From NCBI GenBank assembly GCA_024516155.1, contig JAJJXM010000045.1, positions 434,001 to 498,000 on the forward strand: DNA of 64,000 nt, written 5' to 3'. Below, piece after piece: positions 21,538-33,154 of the stretch. Both the position numbers and the translations under genes were made by a program. Within the stretch, counting starts at the first letter, position 1. Every line of letters starts with the position of its first letter. The notes beneath the pieces were generated by a model. It had not been told where the DNA came from. It saw only the letters and a program-made list of their open reading frames with translations, and did not search any database. The stretch is from Pyronema omphalodes (lineage: Eukaryota > Ascomycota > Pezizomycetes > Pezizales > Pyronemataceae).

Positions 21538-23507
21538 GAACACCACACGGCAACGGCGACCCCCCCCCTGCATTCTCAACACGAGCACCGAAACCCCCGG
21601 TTTTCTCATCGGATTCGGATTCGCAGCACTCTGTTACGTTATTCTCCGAATTTTCAGGGAATTCTACGTTGTTTTTGTTGACTTTGGTCGCAAAATCAGA
21701 GTTTTCACGAGTTTGGCTTACCCCACCTCACGAAATGTCGCCAAAACAACGACAGAACAACACCCGACGATCGAAACGGTGTTCTAGCCGACCTTCCTCA
21801 TGATGGATCCAATCCTACATTTGATGAAAGAGATGGAAAAGTTGATGAAGTTGATGGAACCATCGCTGGAAAGCCCTTCCAGAGTGTGGTCTTGGCAGGA
21901 TCACCAGTTCCTTCGGCTTCAACACAGCAGCAACAGGCGACAACTGAACACAGCCGGTTCAGAACCTACCGTCGCCTCTTCGTATCTGCAATTAACGAGG
22001 CAGTCGCAGTTGATGACGACTATGACACCCTAGATCAACTGTTTGAAAACAATCACGCCGAACTCACTGGAGCCAACTTCCTGGGGATACAACAGATCCA
22101 CCGGGATACACAGCGACGCTTCAATACCCTCGATGACACCATACGCAACAACAGCGATGAGATGCGCCACAGATTCGACGTCATGATGACGAAATTCAAC
22201 GTTCTGCTCGGCGAAAACACGAAGCTGCGCGCAGCATACGACTGTACGCAGGCAGAAACAGCAGCTCTCAAGGCTGCTGTGGACGCCATGACGAAGAAAA
22301 TCGACGAATAGCACCAAGTCATTTTGGCCGCCCCCCTCACCGAACCTCACGGCCTCTTCCTCAGCGATGGAAGAGATGACTATGCAACTGTCCGTCGTCC
22401 AACATGACATTCAGGATGTCTGGACGCTGTTCGCAACCCTCCTGGCAAGAGAAAGCGGAGGGGAAGCGACCAGTACACCGAACCCACCTCACCGACAAAC
22501 AGAAGACCGGTGAACCACAAACCGAGAGCGGCATCACCGGTGCGAAGCCTGATGCACTCGAAACATGCGACTACCGCCGCCCAGGACAAGCTTGATGCCC
22601 TCAAGCCTATGCCCCCCCTACCTCTCCTCGCGATCACGTCGACCGAAGCGCCACCGGAACCTCACCCTGACAGTCCATCTGCTCAGGACACACCTCTACC
22701 CGACGCCCCAAGCACTGCCCCTGCTGAGACCGATGGATGGAAGACTGTGGAGGCAAAGGCTACACAGAGGAAGAAGCAGAAAGCGAAGGAGACGACACCT
22801 ACGGCAGTGACACCCAGCAAGACCCCTACAACAAATGGTGGCCGGGGAAAGAATACCCACCAACCCAGAACGACAACCTCCTCTGCAAAGAAGACTTGGG
22901 CAGAAGTCGTCAAGAGCGGAGGCATCAACGTCCAGATTGTGCTTGGGAATGGCAATCTTGGACTGACAACACAGCCGACAAGAAGGGGAGAGATGCGAGG
23001 GGGAGCAGTGAGAAGGCTGAGGAAGAAGGAAGGAGAAGGGGAGAGAGGGGAGGAGAAGAGGGGCAGGGCGGGCCCGGGTGTCTCAAAGGGCAAAGAGTCA
23101 GGAGACACCGGCGGAGGAGGGAGAGAGGAGAGGAGAGCGGGGGCACGGGTGGCCCGGCGGCTGTTTAACTTTGCTTTGGTTTTGTTTTTGCTGTGTGGGA
23201 GGAAATAAAGGCGGAAAATGGTTAAAAATGGGAGGGGAAGGGTGGAGGATAGAGGGGACACCCGGCGCGGTGGCCTCTGTGCGAACAGGGCACTGGAACA
23301 GCAGACGCGGTTGGACAACAAGACCAACGAAGTAATAGTGGGGACAGGACCACAAAATCACAGCCTAAGGGAGGATCAGCGGAGGTAGAGACGGGACTTT
23401 GTTTTGTTTTTGCTTTTGACTTTCCATGTACTATAAACCTGTACTCTCGTCATAACCAATAAGGTTGCATACGAGTAATGAATAAACAAACAAACAAACA
23501 AACAAAC
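21538..23507 (+). mobile_element. Half-LINE h2 (ORF1 only, (AAAC)n tail)
   Basis: Nearly identical to h1 over most of its 1.97 kb. Inserted in the 5' part of LINE-2: host AAGCACCCCC..GGGCG occurs on both sides (21519-21537 and 23508-23523), a TSD blurred by a C-run. It has the CACCACACGGCAACGG start, an ORF1-like region, the AG-rich 3' UTR and a tail of AAAC repeats. No ORF2. Confidence 0.9.
21734..23208 (+). pseudogene. h2 ORF1-like coiled-coil protein
   Basis: ATG at about 21735 (M-S-P-K-Q), then a small deletion in 'RSENAYN' relative to h3. The open piece 21886-22311 encodes the coiled-coil segment (TLDQLFENNHAELTGAN, RRFNTLDDTIRNNSDEMRHR). It ends at TAG where h1 has CAG (D-E-Q). The second piece, 22510-23208, has the Pro/Thr/Lys-rich part and KKTWAEVVKSGGINVQIVL, then 3' UTR translation. 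Same breakpoints as h1 except for the extra stop, so h1 and h2 share a recent ancestor. Confidence 0.7.
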
Positions 23508-25362
23508 AAGCACCCCCGGGCGCTCGCGACGAAGAAACGCACTTACGCGGAGCCGCAAGGGTCCGACGTGTCCGACACGGAAATGCACGAAGACACGTGC
23601 TCTGACGTCAGCGACGAATCTAGCGACAACGAAGCGTCTTCCTGCGCGGACTCCCCCACGCCTGCCACCCGCAACAATGCCAATGCCATCCCTAAGACCC
23701 CCCATCATAAGAAAACCCTACCTGACGTGAACTGCGACACCCCCGACCCTATCACCAACAATGACCCCCGTTACACCGTCCACAACACCACCTGCAAAAT
23801 AACAAGCGCCAAGCCACATCCACCGCCCACTCCGTGGCACACATCGCCACAGATTCCACTCCTGTTGTAGCTGGAGTTAAATGCACGCAACTTATAGCTG
23901 ACACCTCCCCCATCAACAATTCCCCCTTGACCCTCGAGCAACTATCTAACACCGTCAACACCGCCATGGACATGTTCCGACACGCAGACAGGCCACGAAC
24001 GACAGAATCTCCCAGGCGTTCCGATCTATTCACAAATACCAATCCACAACCCGTGCCATTCACGATCTTCTGTCCCGTATTGGCCCCGGCATACTCCCCA
24101 ACGAAGTCATTTCAGCCCTTGTTTCCCCCGTCGAATCCTCCACCCCCGAGAACTCACCTATCCCCCCTCCACCTCCCCCCAAATCCTACGACCTCTCCTC
24201 TATTCATGCACCCTCCCCCGCTGCCCCCTCCCCCAAGGAACTTGCCTACTAGAAACAACGCTATCTTGAAGCTGAAGACGAGCTCAAGAAACACAAGATC
24301 CCCTCCCCGTCCACGCCCCCCGCCCCGATCCGAACCCCTCCACCCCATGGCAACAACAAGGACCTGCAACGAAAGGTTTGTTCCCCGGTGCCGCCCCCAC
24401 GCCTCCTAAACACACCCCTAAGCCTGCCAAAGCCCAAAAGAAAACTCCCCCCAGCCCCAGAGACATGATCATCCCCTGCCCAGACCCCCGCTCCCTCCCA
24501 GATAGCGCGAAAGCGGCCATCGGTCTATCCATCAACGCTGCCCTCCGGGAAACAAAGGTTCCCGACCACATCTCCATCATGACGGTCAAATGCAACATGC
24601 GAGGAAACCTCATGCTCACCCCCCCCCCCCCCCCCCGCAAACCTCACCAGAAGAACTGACCCCCGACCTGCCCCTAATCCTCGAAGCGGCCCAACGTGTA
24701 CATCCCTCTTTGCTTCCCCCTAGGCTTAATGAAAAGTGGTACAAACTGGCTGGCCACGGTATCCCGACCGACTTTTTCCCAGAGACCGAGAAAGGCATGA
24801 CACGCCTGAAGAATGAGATCGAACGCAATCACAATGTCAACCTTACCCACTACCACGCTACATGTCACACCCAGAGAAGAGGGCTGGTAAGTCAGCATCG
24901 AGCGTAATGATAGCCCCCCGATCTAGTGACAAATATAACACTCTCAAACGCACGAAAGTTGTTATGCGCTTCGAACCCCGCCGGATGACTGAGTTCTTCT
25001 CAGCCCGCTCCATTGACCAGTGCCGCAGATGTCAAAAGTTCGGCCACCACCACGCTACCTGCGCCGCAGATAACGGTCCCGTCTGCGCCATCTGCGCCCT
25101 TACCCACCCGACCGAATACCACCCGTGCGCAGCCTGCCCCTCACTTAAAGGTCGCAAATGCATCCACACGGTATACAAGTGCATCAACTGCGCCGACGCT
25201 CGCCTTCCGGACACCCAACACGGGGCCTACAGTACCCAGTGCCCCATCAAGGTGAACACTGTACGAGAGGCATGGCAGAGGACCCGCCCCGACGATACAC
25301 AGAGCGCCATCTCCACGGAGACCAACCCCATGGCGGATACTACCATGACGGCTGATGAATAA
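23508..25362 (+). pseudogene. LINE-2 ORF1 (gag-like), beta type
   Basis: Resumes right after h2. An acidic N-terminus (DTCSDVSDESSDNEASS, 23590-23640), then a coiled-coil region (AMDMFRHAD, IHKYQSTTRAIHDLLSRI in another frame), a Pro-rich linker, and an RRM-like part (IIPCPDPRSLPDSAKAAIGLSINAALRE, 24460-24550; NEKWYKLAGHGIP). The C-terminal piece 24862-25362 is open and holds Cys/His knuckles: CRRCQKFGHHHATC, CAICALTHPTEYHPC, then CINC. About five frame breaks, several at C-runs such as 24618-24636. The stop TAA (25360-25362) overlaps the ORF2 start ATGAATAA (25355). Confidence 0.8.
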
Positions 25363-26168
25363 ATACAACTCATCAGCGGCGACCCTCCTGATCATCGCCG
25401 ATAACCTGAACCGCAGCACCACCGCCCTCACACCGCTGTTGAACACAGCAAACGTAAACACAGACATCATTCTCGTCCAAGAGGTGAATGTCAAAGATCC
25501 CAAGTTTGTCGTCACTCACCCTGATTTTGTTTTGCTTCTTCCCCCCCGTGCCCACCACAAGGTCAACCGCACTGCCGCTTATGTCTCCCGGCTCAATCCC
25601 CACGTCCGAGTCACGCCCAGACCGGATGTCAGCGGAGACCCCAACCTCCAGGTCCTAGAGGTCAGCACCGACCTTATCCCTCCTTTTACCTTCTCAACGT
25701 CTACAACGAAAGTGACCCGAATACCAAAACCTACATCATCCCCCGCGCGCTCACCCCTCTTACCCTCCCGTCGATGCGTTATTACAGGGGATCTCAACTC
25801 CCATCATGCTCTGTGGAACTCCCACACGCGCATAACAACGCGGGCCGACGAGCTCGTCGAACTGCTGGAATCACATAACTGGCGGCTGGTGAACGTCCCA
25901 GACGTCCCAACCCACCAATACAAGGACGGCACAGGCCCCTCGGTTCTGGACCTCACCCTGGCTGTCCCATCCATGGCAAGGGAAATAACAAACTGGGCCA
26001 TCGATGACGGAATAGCCACAGGCTCAGCCCACTAGGTCATCCGTTTTCAACTTAACTCGCTCCATCCAGACCACACGGCGGCCACCCTCGCAACTACTCG
26101 TCTAAACTGGAACAAAACGCATTGGGATACGTTTACCAAGAAGCTCCAGCTCCTCGCGAAGGCCAGAC
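25355..26168 (+). pseudogene. LINE-2 ORF2, endonuclease domain
   Basis: ORF2 starts at 25355, overlapping the ORF1 stop by 8 bases. The open frame runs 226 codons to 26035. Metal-binding Glu43 is in ILVQEVNV; GDLNSHHALWNS is at 145-156; SVLDLTLA is at 196-203. Codons 110-135 are in a shifted frame compared with LINE-1, so two compensating indels lie there. After a TAG at 26033 the sequence still encodes the terminal part (VIRFQLNSLHPDHTA with the catalytic His) before Ty3-A1 starts at 26169. An APE-type nuclease that nicks target DNA for target-primed reverse transcription. Confidence 0.85.
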
Positions 26169-26955
26169 TGTCACAACGCTCCCGTGACATGCTCCTGGCC
26201 TCCGCCGTCACCACCGCAGGCTATGGGTGATCGTCATCACCCTAGCAACCTGCTACGCTGTCATGAAGTGAAGGGATAGGGTTAGGGCAAGGGGGCGGGC
26301 CCCTTGCCGAGGATTTTCATATGTTCGGAGTTATTTCTTATTTGGATTTCTTTTAGGTATCACGGCGGCTAGGAAATTGTTGGAATCTTTACTTCTCTCT
26401 TTTGGTATGTACTCGTTCTTTACTATTTGGAATCACGGCGGTTAGCCCGGAAGTTATCTCTTTCGGTATGTACTCTTTCTTTGCTATTTGGAATCACGGC
26501 GGTTAGCCGGTAGTTATCTCTTTTGGTATGTACTCTTTCCTTGTTATTATTATTTGGAATTATGGCGGTTAGTTATCTTGCTTTCTTAATTTGGAATTAC
26601 GGCGGTTGGCAATGTTGGGGAATGTTGGTCATGTATGTAGTATCACGGCGGTTAGCATTGGAAGCCTTCTCCGCAGGCGGAGAATGCTTGAGTCACGAGT
26701 CATGAAGGAACAAGTATAAGAGGAGGAAATTTGTATGTAGTTATTTCTTCACGCAATCAAGTTTCTATTTACCACAATCCTATCTACAAAAGTTCCCTTG
26801 TGATTTCCCATCTCTCCAAACTCACCTGTGATTTCCCAGCCCACAAACCCTTGCCCATTCCCAACTTACCAGCCTTACCTAACCCGCCGCCGCTCTCCTC
26901 GCGCCGAAACCCCCGCGCTGCCTGTCGTCATTAACCGTGGATACGGATTCTGATA
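26169..26955 (+). repeat. Ty3-A1 5' LTR
   Basis: A 787 bp LTR with TAGGGTTAGGG near 26280, a GGCAAGGGG...CCCCTTGCC hairpin (one arm mutated here), six spaced copies of a TTTGGAAT-ACGGCGGTT motif, and a partly mutated AGCATTCTCCGC palindrome near 26666. It differs from the 3' LTR of the same element at many positions, while that 3' LTR closely matches the 5' LTR of Ty3-A2. Confidence 0.93.
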
Positions 26956-26956
26956 T

Positions 26957-28120
26957 TTGATTGCGTCCTGTGTACGACACCAACGCGGAGCGAGGACCCA
27001 GAAAAACCCAGAAGACCCAGAAAACCCAGAAGACCCAGAAAACCCAGAAGAAGGCGCACACAGTGGCGTCCTTTCAGCTAAGGAGCTCGGAGAACATATC
27101 AAACAAGAAACCGACCGGATCGGCAAGCCCAGTGACCCCCCGAACAACCATCCAGAACCACAGACCCCCGAATCACCCCGAACTCCCCCATACCTCTACC
27201 GACGACCCTGCGGAAATGGCGACCCTGCAAGGATTGGGACTTGTCACTCCGGTCACGATGACACAGGAGCAGTTGAACCAGATCCTCATTCAACTCCATC
27301 GCCCCACGACAACCAGTAACCCCAAGGTGGAGGACCCCGGAGCTGTACTACGGTGAACGGACCAAGCTGAGGGCATTCCTGACGCAATGCGAACTGAAGT
27401 TCAATTGTGAAGTGGAAATAGATTCGACAGCCGAACAGAAAAAGGGTGAACTATGCGAGCTCCCGCTGTAGAGGTACCGCTTGGGCATGGATAGAGCCGT
27501 CCATCAAGGAGGGAAAAAGCGTATACACGACCTGGGAGACCTTAAGACTGCTGTCAGTAGGGCTTTCGGGGAAGCCGACTCAAAAGAATGTAGCAAGAAG
27601 AAAGTTAAGATGATGCAGGCAGGGCGCGCGATCCGCCGCTGCATACAGGGCCGAATTTCAAAGGATCAAATCCGATTTAAGATAAATGACGAGACCTACA
27701 TCGATCAATTCAGTGATTGGACTAAACAACAGATGTCCAACGACAGTGGCACTCCTTGATGAACGACCAACGGAATCTCACGGAGTTCGCCAACAAGGCC
27801 ATAGCGTTAGACAACCGACTATTCAACTTCCGAACCCTGAAGACTCGTATGAACCTCAAATTCTATCACCACCCCCCCATCTTAAGGGGCAGGGACCACG
27901 ACTCTAGACTATCCGACCCGAAACCAATGGAATTAGATTCAACTCGGTAGACCGAAACCAAGGATCGGACGAAGGAGGATAGGCGGAAGCGGATAACGAA
28001 TGTTTTAACTGTGGGAAGGTGGGACACTACGCTGCGAAGTGCCCAAGTAAGAAATTTTCAGAGCAGCGGAAACTACATTGGTAGACGAGGGACTGGGTGA
28101 GACGTCGGGAAAGAGAATCC
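26957..28120 (+). pseudogene. Ty3-A1 gag with CCHC knuckle
   Basis: After the LTR comes a short-period repeat of ACCCAGAA-A/GACCCAGAAG units (26998-27055) that would encode repeated Thr-Gln-Lys or Pro-Glu-Asn depending on frame. A likely start is the ATG at 27218 (M-A-T-L-Q-G-L-G). VTPVTMTQEQLNQILIQLHRP follows, then gag-domain sequence in several frames (KLRAFLTQCELKFN; KTAVSRAFGEADSKE), and a zinc knuckle CFNCGKVGHYAAKC at about 28002-28045. About seven indels relative to the cleaner A2 copy break the frame. Confidence 0.8.
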
Positions 28121-28229
28121 CCAGGAATAAAAGGAAAAGGTGGATTCCTGGGGCAACTGTCGACCCACCAGTTCAAACCACGGCAGGACCGGCGGATAGA
28201 ATCTCGAGTGTAGGACCATACGGAAGAAA

Positions 28230-28740
28230 CGAAAAAATCATCCTGCGAGTAAATGAATCGGACGCAACTAAGAAAGAATACCACACAACGGCCATGATCG
28301 ACTGCGGGGCCACGGAGAATTTTATAGATCGAAAATATGTGAAACGCAGGGATTGCCCTGCGCGAAAAAAGTTAACCCCACGAAGGTTCTCGCTGTAGAC
28401 GGACGGGAATTGGATGGGGGGCCCAGTGAACCCACGATGCCATGGTGACCATGGTGATCAACACCATAGGGAGATATTCGGCTCACTGTATTACCATTGG
28501 CAACGCACCCATTATCCTGGGACTGCCTGCTTGCGGAAACACAACCCCAGCATCGACTGGAAGGAAGGAAGGATTGTCTTCAACTCCGAGAAATGCGGAA
28601 AGAACTGCCTTCCTACCTCGCCCCATGCCAACACCGTGTCGGAACGGGGGGGCAGAAAAAGAATATAATCAACGGATACACGAGGAGCGGAGCACGCCTA
28701 TGGTATGGAAGGGACCGAATGGAGATGCTCCAGATGGATG
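28230..28740 (+). pseudogene. Ty3-A1 protease region
   Basis: TTAMIDCGATENFIDRKYV (28290-28345) is the aspartic protease active site, with D-C-G-A in place of the common D-S-G-A. A frame shift follows near 28370. The I-I-L-G-L-P motif and the C-terminal INWKEGRIVFNS-like part are in other frames near 28510-28590. An acidic linker (EEGEEVEELEDEDME) and a Pro/Gln-rich spacer lead to RT. Confidence 0.75.
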
Positions 28741-29216
28741 AGGAAGATGAGCTTCGCATCCAAAGAGATCTGGGGAGAAAGTATAGAAGAGGATGAAGAA
28801 GGAGAAGAAGTGGAAGAGTTGGAGGACGAGGATATGGAAAGCGTACAGGGATCTAGGCGCCGCGGAATCCACCGAGGCCGATCCCGACTCGCCTCAGTGC
28901 GCTTCGCGGCAACCCCCGCAAGCGCCAGCCAACCAGAAGGAACCGGGGAACTGGGAAACCGCCTCCCGCCAAATCAACCGCTACTGCGCCAACCAACCAG
29001 GAAGAGACCGGGGAACTGGGAAACCGCTCCCGCCAAATCAATTGCCACTTCCGGGGAATTGGAACTCGCGAGTACCATAAGTCCGAGCGGGGAAGAAGCA
29101 AGCCTGACTCCCTGGAAGAAATAATACCACCGGAATATGCAGATTACCTCTCCGTATTCAGGGAAAAAGAGGCGGTAGGGTTACCTCCGCACCGACATCA
29201 TGACCACCGGATTCCC

Positions 29217-32084
29217 TTGATGGACGGAAAGGTTCCGCCGTTCGAACCCCTGCGAGCCCTCGATGAAGAACGTCTGCGAGTACTGAGGGATTACTTGGAA
29301 GAGAATGAAAAGAGGGGTTGGGTCCGACGGTCGACGTCTCCAGCGGGAGCCCCCATCCATTTCGTTAAGAAAAAGGATGGTACTTTACGGTTATGCGTTG
29401 ACTACCGACGACTCAACGAAATCACAATCAAGGATCGCACCCCACTCCCGCTGATAGGGGAAGCGTTGGATAGACTTTCCAACGCCAAGATCTATACCAA
29501 ATTAGATGTGCGAGAGGCATACCATAACCTCCGAATAGCCACAGGAGATGAATGGAAAACTGCGTTCCGTACCAAGTACGGTCTATACGAGTATTTGGTG
29601 ATGCCATTTGGTTTGACGAATGCTCCAGCTTCGTTTCAACGATGGATGAACGAAGTCTTAAGTGATTACCTCGACATCTTTTGCATCGCCTATCTCGACG
29701 ACATATTGATCTACTCAGATAATATGGAGGAACACCGAAAGCACGTCCGCATGGTCTTGGAGAGGTTAAGGGACGTAGGACTCACCCTGAAACCCTCGAA
29801 ATGTGAATTCCACACGAAAAAGACGGAATACCTAGGATACATCATCTCCCCCACGGGGTTGCAGATGGACCCCGAGAAAATTAGGGCGGTTAAGGAATGG
29901 AAGGAACCGGTAAATGTGAAGGGAGTCCAAAGTTTCCTTGGGTTCGCCAATTTCTACCGTCGATTCATCCGGGATTTCAGCAAGATCACCACGCCATTGA
30001 CACGATTGACGAAGAAACAGGTACCCTGGGAGTGGAACGACGAGACACAATGGGCCTTTGAGCAACTCAAAACGGCAATGATATCCCAACCGATCCTGCA
30101 ACATTTCGACCCGGATCGGCCACTCACCCTGGAAACTGACGCCTCAGACTATGCCATCGGGGCAGTCTGCTCACAACCCGACGACTCCAACGTACTGCAC
30201 CCCCTTGCCTATTTTTCACGAAAATTAAAAGAGGCGGAGCTCAATTACGATATCCACGATAAAGAGCTCCTGGCGATAGTTGAAGCCTTGGACAAATGGT
30301 CGACATACTGCAAATCGACAAAACACAGTATCCGGATACTGTCAGACCATAAGAATCTGGAGTATTGGCAGACGAAGAGGGATCTCAACCTCCGACAGGC
30401 CCGATGGGCGGAACAACTGGCCAACTATGACTTCACGATCACGTATCGTCCGGGGAAGTTGGCAGGAAAACCCGACATATTGTCTCGAGAGTCAGGAGAC
30501 TCTCCCTGGGAAGGGGAGATGAAGCACCGGCAGAACCGAAGCCGAGTCCTCCTTCCCCAGGAAGTCTTTCATGTGAACGGGACACAGTTGATAAGACTCA
30601 CCCCGGACACCCCCCTCATTACCAACATTCGGGAAAAAACGAAGACCGATACAGAACTCCAGGAGGTAATCCGCAAACTTCGGGAAGGGATAACCCGAGA
30701 CAATAGGGTCCCCTTGGGGTTATGCGAGGAAAAGGATGGGTTACTCCTATACGAGGGATTGATATGGGTCCCTGACGACGACGACCTGAGGTTACAAATT
30801 TTACGACAACATCACGACTCCCAGGCCGCGGGGCATCCGGGAAGGGCAAGGACCTTGGAGTTGGTCAGCCGGAGTTTTTATTGGCCACAACAACGACAGT
30901 ATGTGACTCGATATGTCGACTACTGTGATACCTGTAAACGTATCAAGCCCATTAAGCACGCCCCCTTCGGGCTCTTACGACCGTTACAGATTCCAGAAAG
31001 ACCATGGGAATCCATCTCCATGGATTTTATCACGGGTCTTCCGGAGGATGGGGGAATGAATGCGATATGGGTGATTGTGGACCGCTTGACGAAGATGGCA
31101 CACTTCGTAGCATGTAAGGATACTATGGGACCCAGGGAACTTGCGGACGGGTTTCTCACACATGTGGTACGGGCCCATGGACTCCCCAGCAGCATCATCT
31201 CGGATCGGGGGTCCCTATTCACCTCTCAGTTCTGGAAGAGGGTTATGGAGGCAATGGGGACGACGAGGAACCTGAGTACGGCGTTTCATCCAGAGTCCGA
31301 CGGACAGACAGAGAGGGTCAATGCGATCCTCGAACAATACCTCAGGGCGTATTGTAACTATCAACAGGACAATTGGAACCAACTCCTTCCTATGGCGGAG
31401 TTCTGCTACAACAATTCCCGCTCAGGAACGACCAAGGTGTCCCCCTTCTTCGCAAATTACGGATATCATCCCCGTTTTACCCAGCCGCTGGGTGAAGTCG
31501 CGGAAGGAAACCCCGAGGTCTCCAAATATGTTGGCGCCCTCAACCGACTTCACGAGGATCTGAGGGCGGAGGTCCACTATGCCCAGACGGCTCATGCAGA
31601 ACAGGCGAACCGGCATCGACACCCGGATCCGGTCCTTCGAGTGGGAGATCGGGTCTGGCTGAAGAGGAAGAATGTGAGAACCACCCGACCCTCCAACAAG
31701 CTCGATTACAAGCTATTGGGGCCCTACACCATCTTGTCTAAGGTAGGGTCGCGAGCTTATAAGCTGGACCTCCCCCCAAACGCAAAGATCCATCCAGTAT
31801 TTCATATCTCCCTTCTAGAACCGTCTCAACCTACTTCGACAACCATCCCAGGCCATATTCAGCCCCCTCCGCTACCGATTGTCCTCGACGACGAGGAAGA
31901 GTGGGAAGTTGAGGAAATAGTGGATTCTCGACGCCACCGGGGTCAGATACAATATCGAGTTAAGTGGACTGGTTTCCACGACCCCGATACGACCTGGTAC
32001 CCCGCCGACAATTTCCAAAACTCCCCCGACGCCATCACCCAATTCCACCGCAGGTACCCGAATAAACCTGCCCCACAGCTGTAA
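29217..32084 (+). CDS. Ty3-A1 pol: RT, RNase H, integrase, chromodomain (intact 955-codon frame)
   Basis: The longest intact gene here. Copies RNA to DNA and integrates it. [21 protein letters not shown] at 49-67, catalytic Asp97 (TKLDVRE), YLDD at 159-162. RNase H: D307 (ETDAS), E350, D377, D420. Integrase: H2C2 zinc domain (H532/H533, H540, C570, C573), then D603, D663 and E699, an exact D-35-E spacing. GPY-type tail near 835; chromodomain about 893-945 with YRVKWTGF and TTWYPADNF. The frame opens at TTG 29217 with an ATG at 29220; the true polyprotein continues upstream, and one missing C near 29215 (compare A2, TTCCCC) cuts it off. It ends TAATG, so the stop overlaps the ORF3 start. Confidence 0.95.
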   Translation: MMDGKVPPFEPLRALDEERLRVLRDYLEENEKRGWVRRSTSPAGAPIHFVKKKDGTLRLCVDYRRLNEITIKDRTPLPLIGEALDRLSNAKIYTKLDVREAYHNLRIATGDEWKTAFRTKYGLYEYLVMPFGLTNAPASFQRWMNEVLSDYLDIFCIAYLDDILIYSDNMEEHRKHVRMVLERLRDVGLTLKPSKCEFHTKKTEYLGYIISPTGLQMDPEKIRAVKEWKEPVNVKGVQSFLGFANFYRRFIRDFSKITTPLTRLTKKQVPWEWNDETQWAFEQLKTAMISQPILQHFDPDRPLTLETDASDYAIGAVCSQPDDSNVLHPLAYFSRKLKEAELNYDIHDKELLAIVEALDKWSTYCKSTKHSIRILSDHKNLEYWQTKRDLNLRQARWAEQLANYDFTITYRPGKLAGKPDILSRESGDSPWEGEMKHRQNRSRVLLPQEVFHVNGTQLIRLTPDTPLITNIREKTKTDTELQEVIRKLREGITRDNRVPLGLCEEKDGLLLYEGLIWVPDDDDLRLQILRQHHDSQAAGHPGRARTLELVSRSFYWPQQRQYVTRYVDYCDTCKRIKPIKHAPFGLLRPLQIPERPWESISMDFITGLPEDGGMNAIWVIVDRLTKMAHFVACKDTMGPRELADGFLTHVVRAHGLPSSIISDRGSLFTSQFWKRVMEAMGTTRNLSTAFHPESDGQTERVNAILEQYLRAYCNYQQDNWNQLLPMAEFCYNNSRSGTTKVSPFFANYGYHPRFTQPLGEVAEGNPEVSKYVGALNRLHEDLRAEVHYAQTAHAEQANRHRHPDPVLRVGDRVWLKRKNVRTTRPSNKLDYKLLGPYTILSKVGSRAYKLDLPPNAKIHPVFHISLLEPSQPTSTTIPGHIQPPPLPIVLDDEEEWEVEEIVDSRRHRGQIQYRVKWTGFHDPDTTWYPADNFQNSPDAITQFHRRYPNKPAPQL

Positions 32085-33154
32085 TGGACGATAGAACGAA
32101 CTCCGAGGACCCCCCGTCCTCTTTGGGCTGGTACCGAACCCCTACTCCCCCGGCAGAAAAGAAATCCCCCCACCCCACGATCCCGCACGCAGAACTACAT
32201 TGGTCGTTCTGCAACAACGACTCCTGCTCCATTCACCTCCAATCGAAATTAAACAACAACCATTTCCCAGCGGTGGCGCAAGCGATTGCGGCACGCATAA
32301 AAAAATCATGTAGCTGCGGGCAGCTACATGACCCCGAGTTAGAATGGGTGATCCGACACCGAAGGATGGACCCGCAAAAGGCCTGCAAGGCATGGCAGAA
32401 AGGAAAGAGACTCTGCAATGTGTGTAAATTTCTGGTCAACAAAGACGGACACGACCAGAGATGCGGTATCAGAGGATGGAAACCCCCCACGGAGACCCCG
32501 GCAACGATACCACCCGCCAAGGACGAGCCCGGGACAGGAAAGGAAGCCTCCCGTCCCTACGGAAAACCAGGAAAACGAACCACCCCGTCCCCGCGAACTG
32601 GAATCGGAGGACTCCACCATCCCTACGATTCGACACCAACTCCCAGTGATTATGATGACAGGGACCCTCGGACCACGAGAAGGTGGCGATCAACCTGTCT
32701 TTCTATCAGACAGCGGAGCCGGAACAGCGTCTCCCCACCGTCGACTACCGACCAACCAACGACCTGACGTCCGCCCCTTGTTCGGATCCCCCGGAGCCCC
32801 CCGCCTCAGGGCACCAACAAGATCAAATACCCCCGTTCTCCTCAGGGCACCAACAAGAACAAATAACGGCGCCCCCCTTAGGACACCAACAAGAGCAAAT
32901 ACCGCCTTATGTCCTCGAGGACATCACCCAGGACGTCGTACGTCGCCGACGTCGGGGAAAGGCAGTATCGGGGACGGTCCCCCATCCGGAGGCCCGCGTT
33001 GAGGACTGCCAACGGCCTCGCCGGAGTCTCGGCCTGGAGGGGGGGGCTTATGTCACAACGCTCCCGTGACATGCTCCTGGCCTCCGCCGTCACCACCGCA
33101 GGGCTATGGGTGTTCGTCATCACCCTAGCAACCTGCTACGCTGTCATGAAGTGA
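32084..33154 (+). pseudogene. Ty3-A1 ORF3 (post-pol ORF), frame-shifted
   Basis: Counterpart of the intact ORF3 of Ty3-A2. The ATG (32084) overlaps the pol stop in TAATG. The frame is open to 32767 but shifts near 32545 and 32660 relative to A2. The C-terminal part returns in 32909-33154 with the same basic stretch (VRRRRRGK-like), WRGGL over the polypurine tract, and the LTR-encoded hydrophobic tail ending in TCYAVMK at 33154. The C2HC-type finger (LCNVCKFLVNKDGHDQRC) is intact. Function unknown. Confidence 0.8.

Noticed and set aside
26998..27055. ACCCAGAA minisatellite as an independent repeat locus
   Set aside because: It is part of the 5' gag region in both Ty3-A copies (also 35660-35715).
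29217..32084. Long intact ORF as a possible host gene
   Set aside because: Its domain order (RT, RNase H, integrase, chromodomain) and flanking LTRs make it retrotransposon pol.
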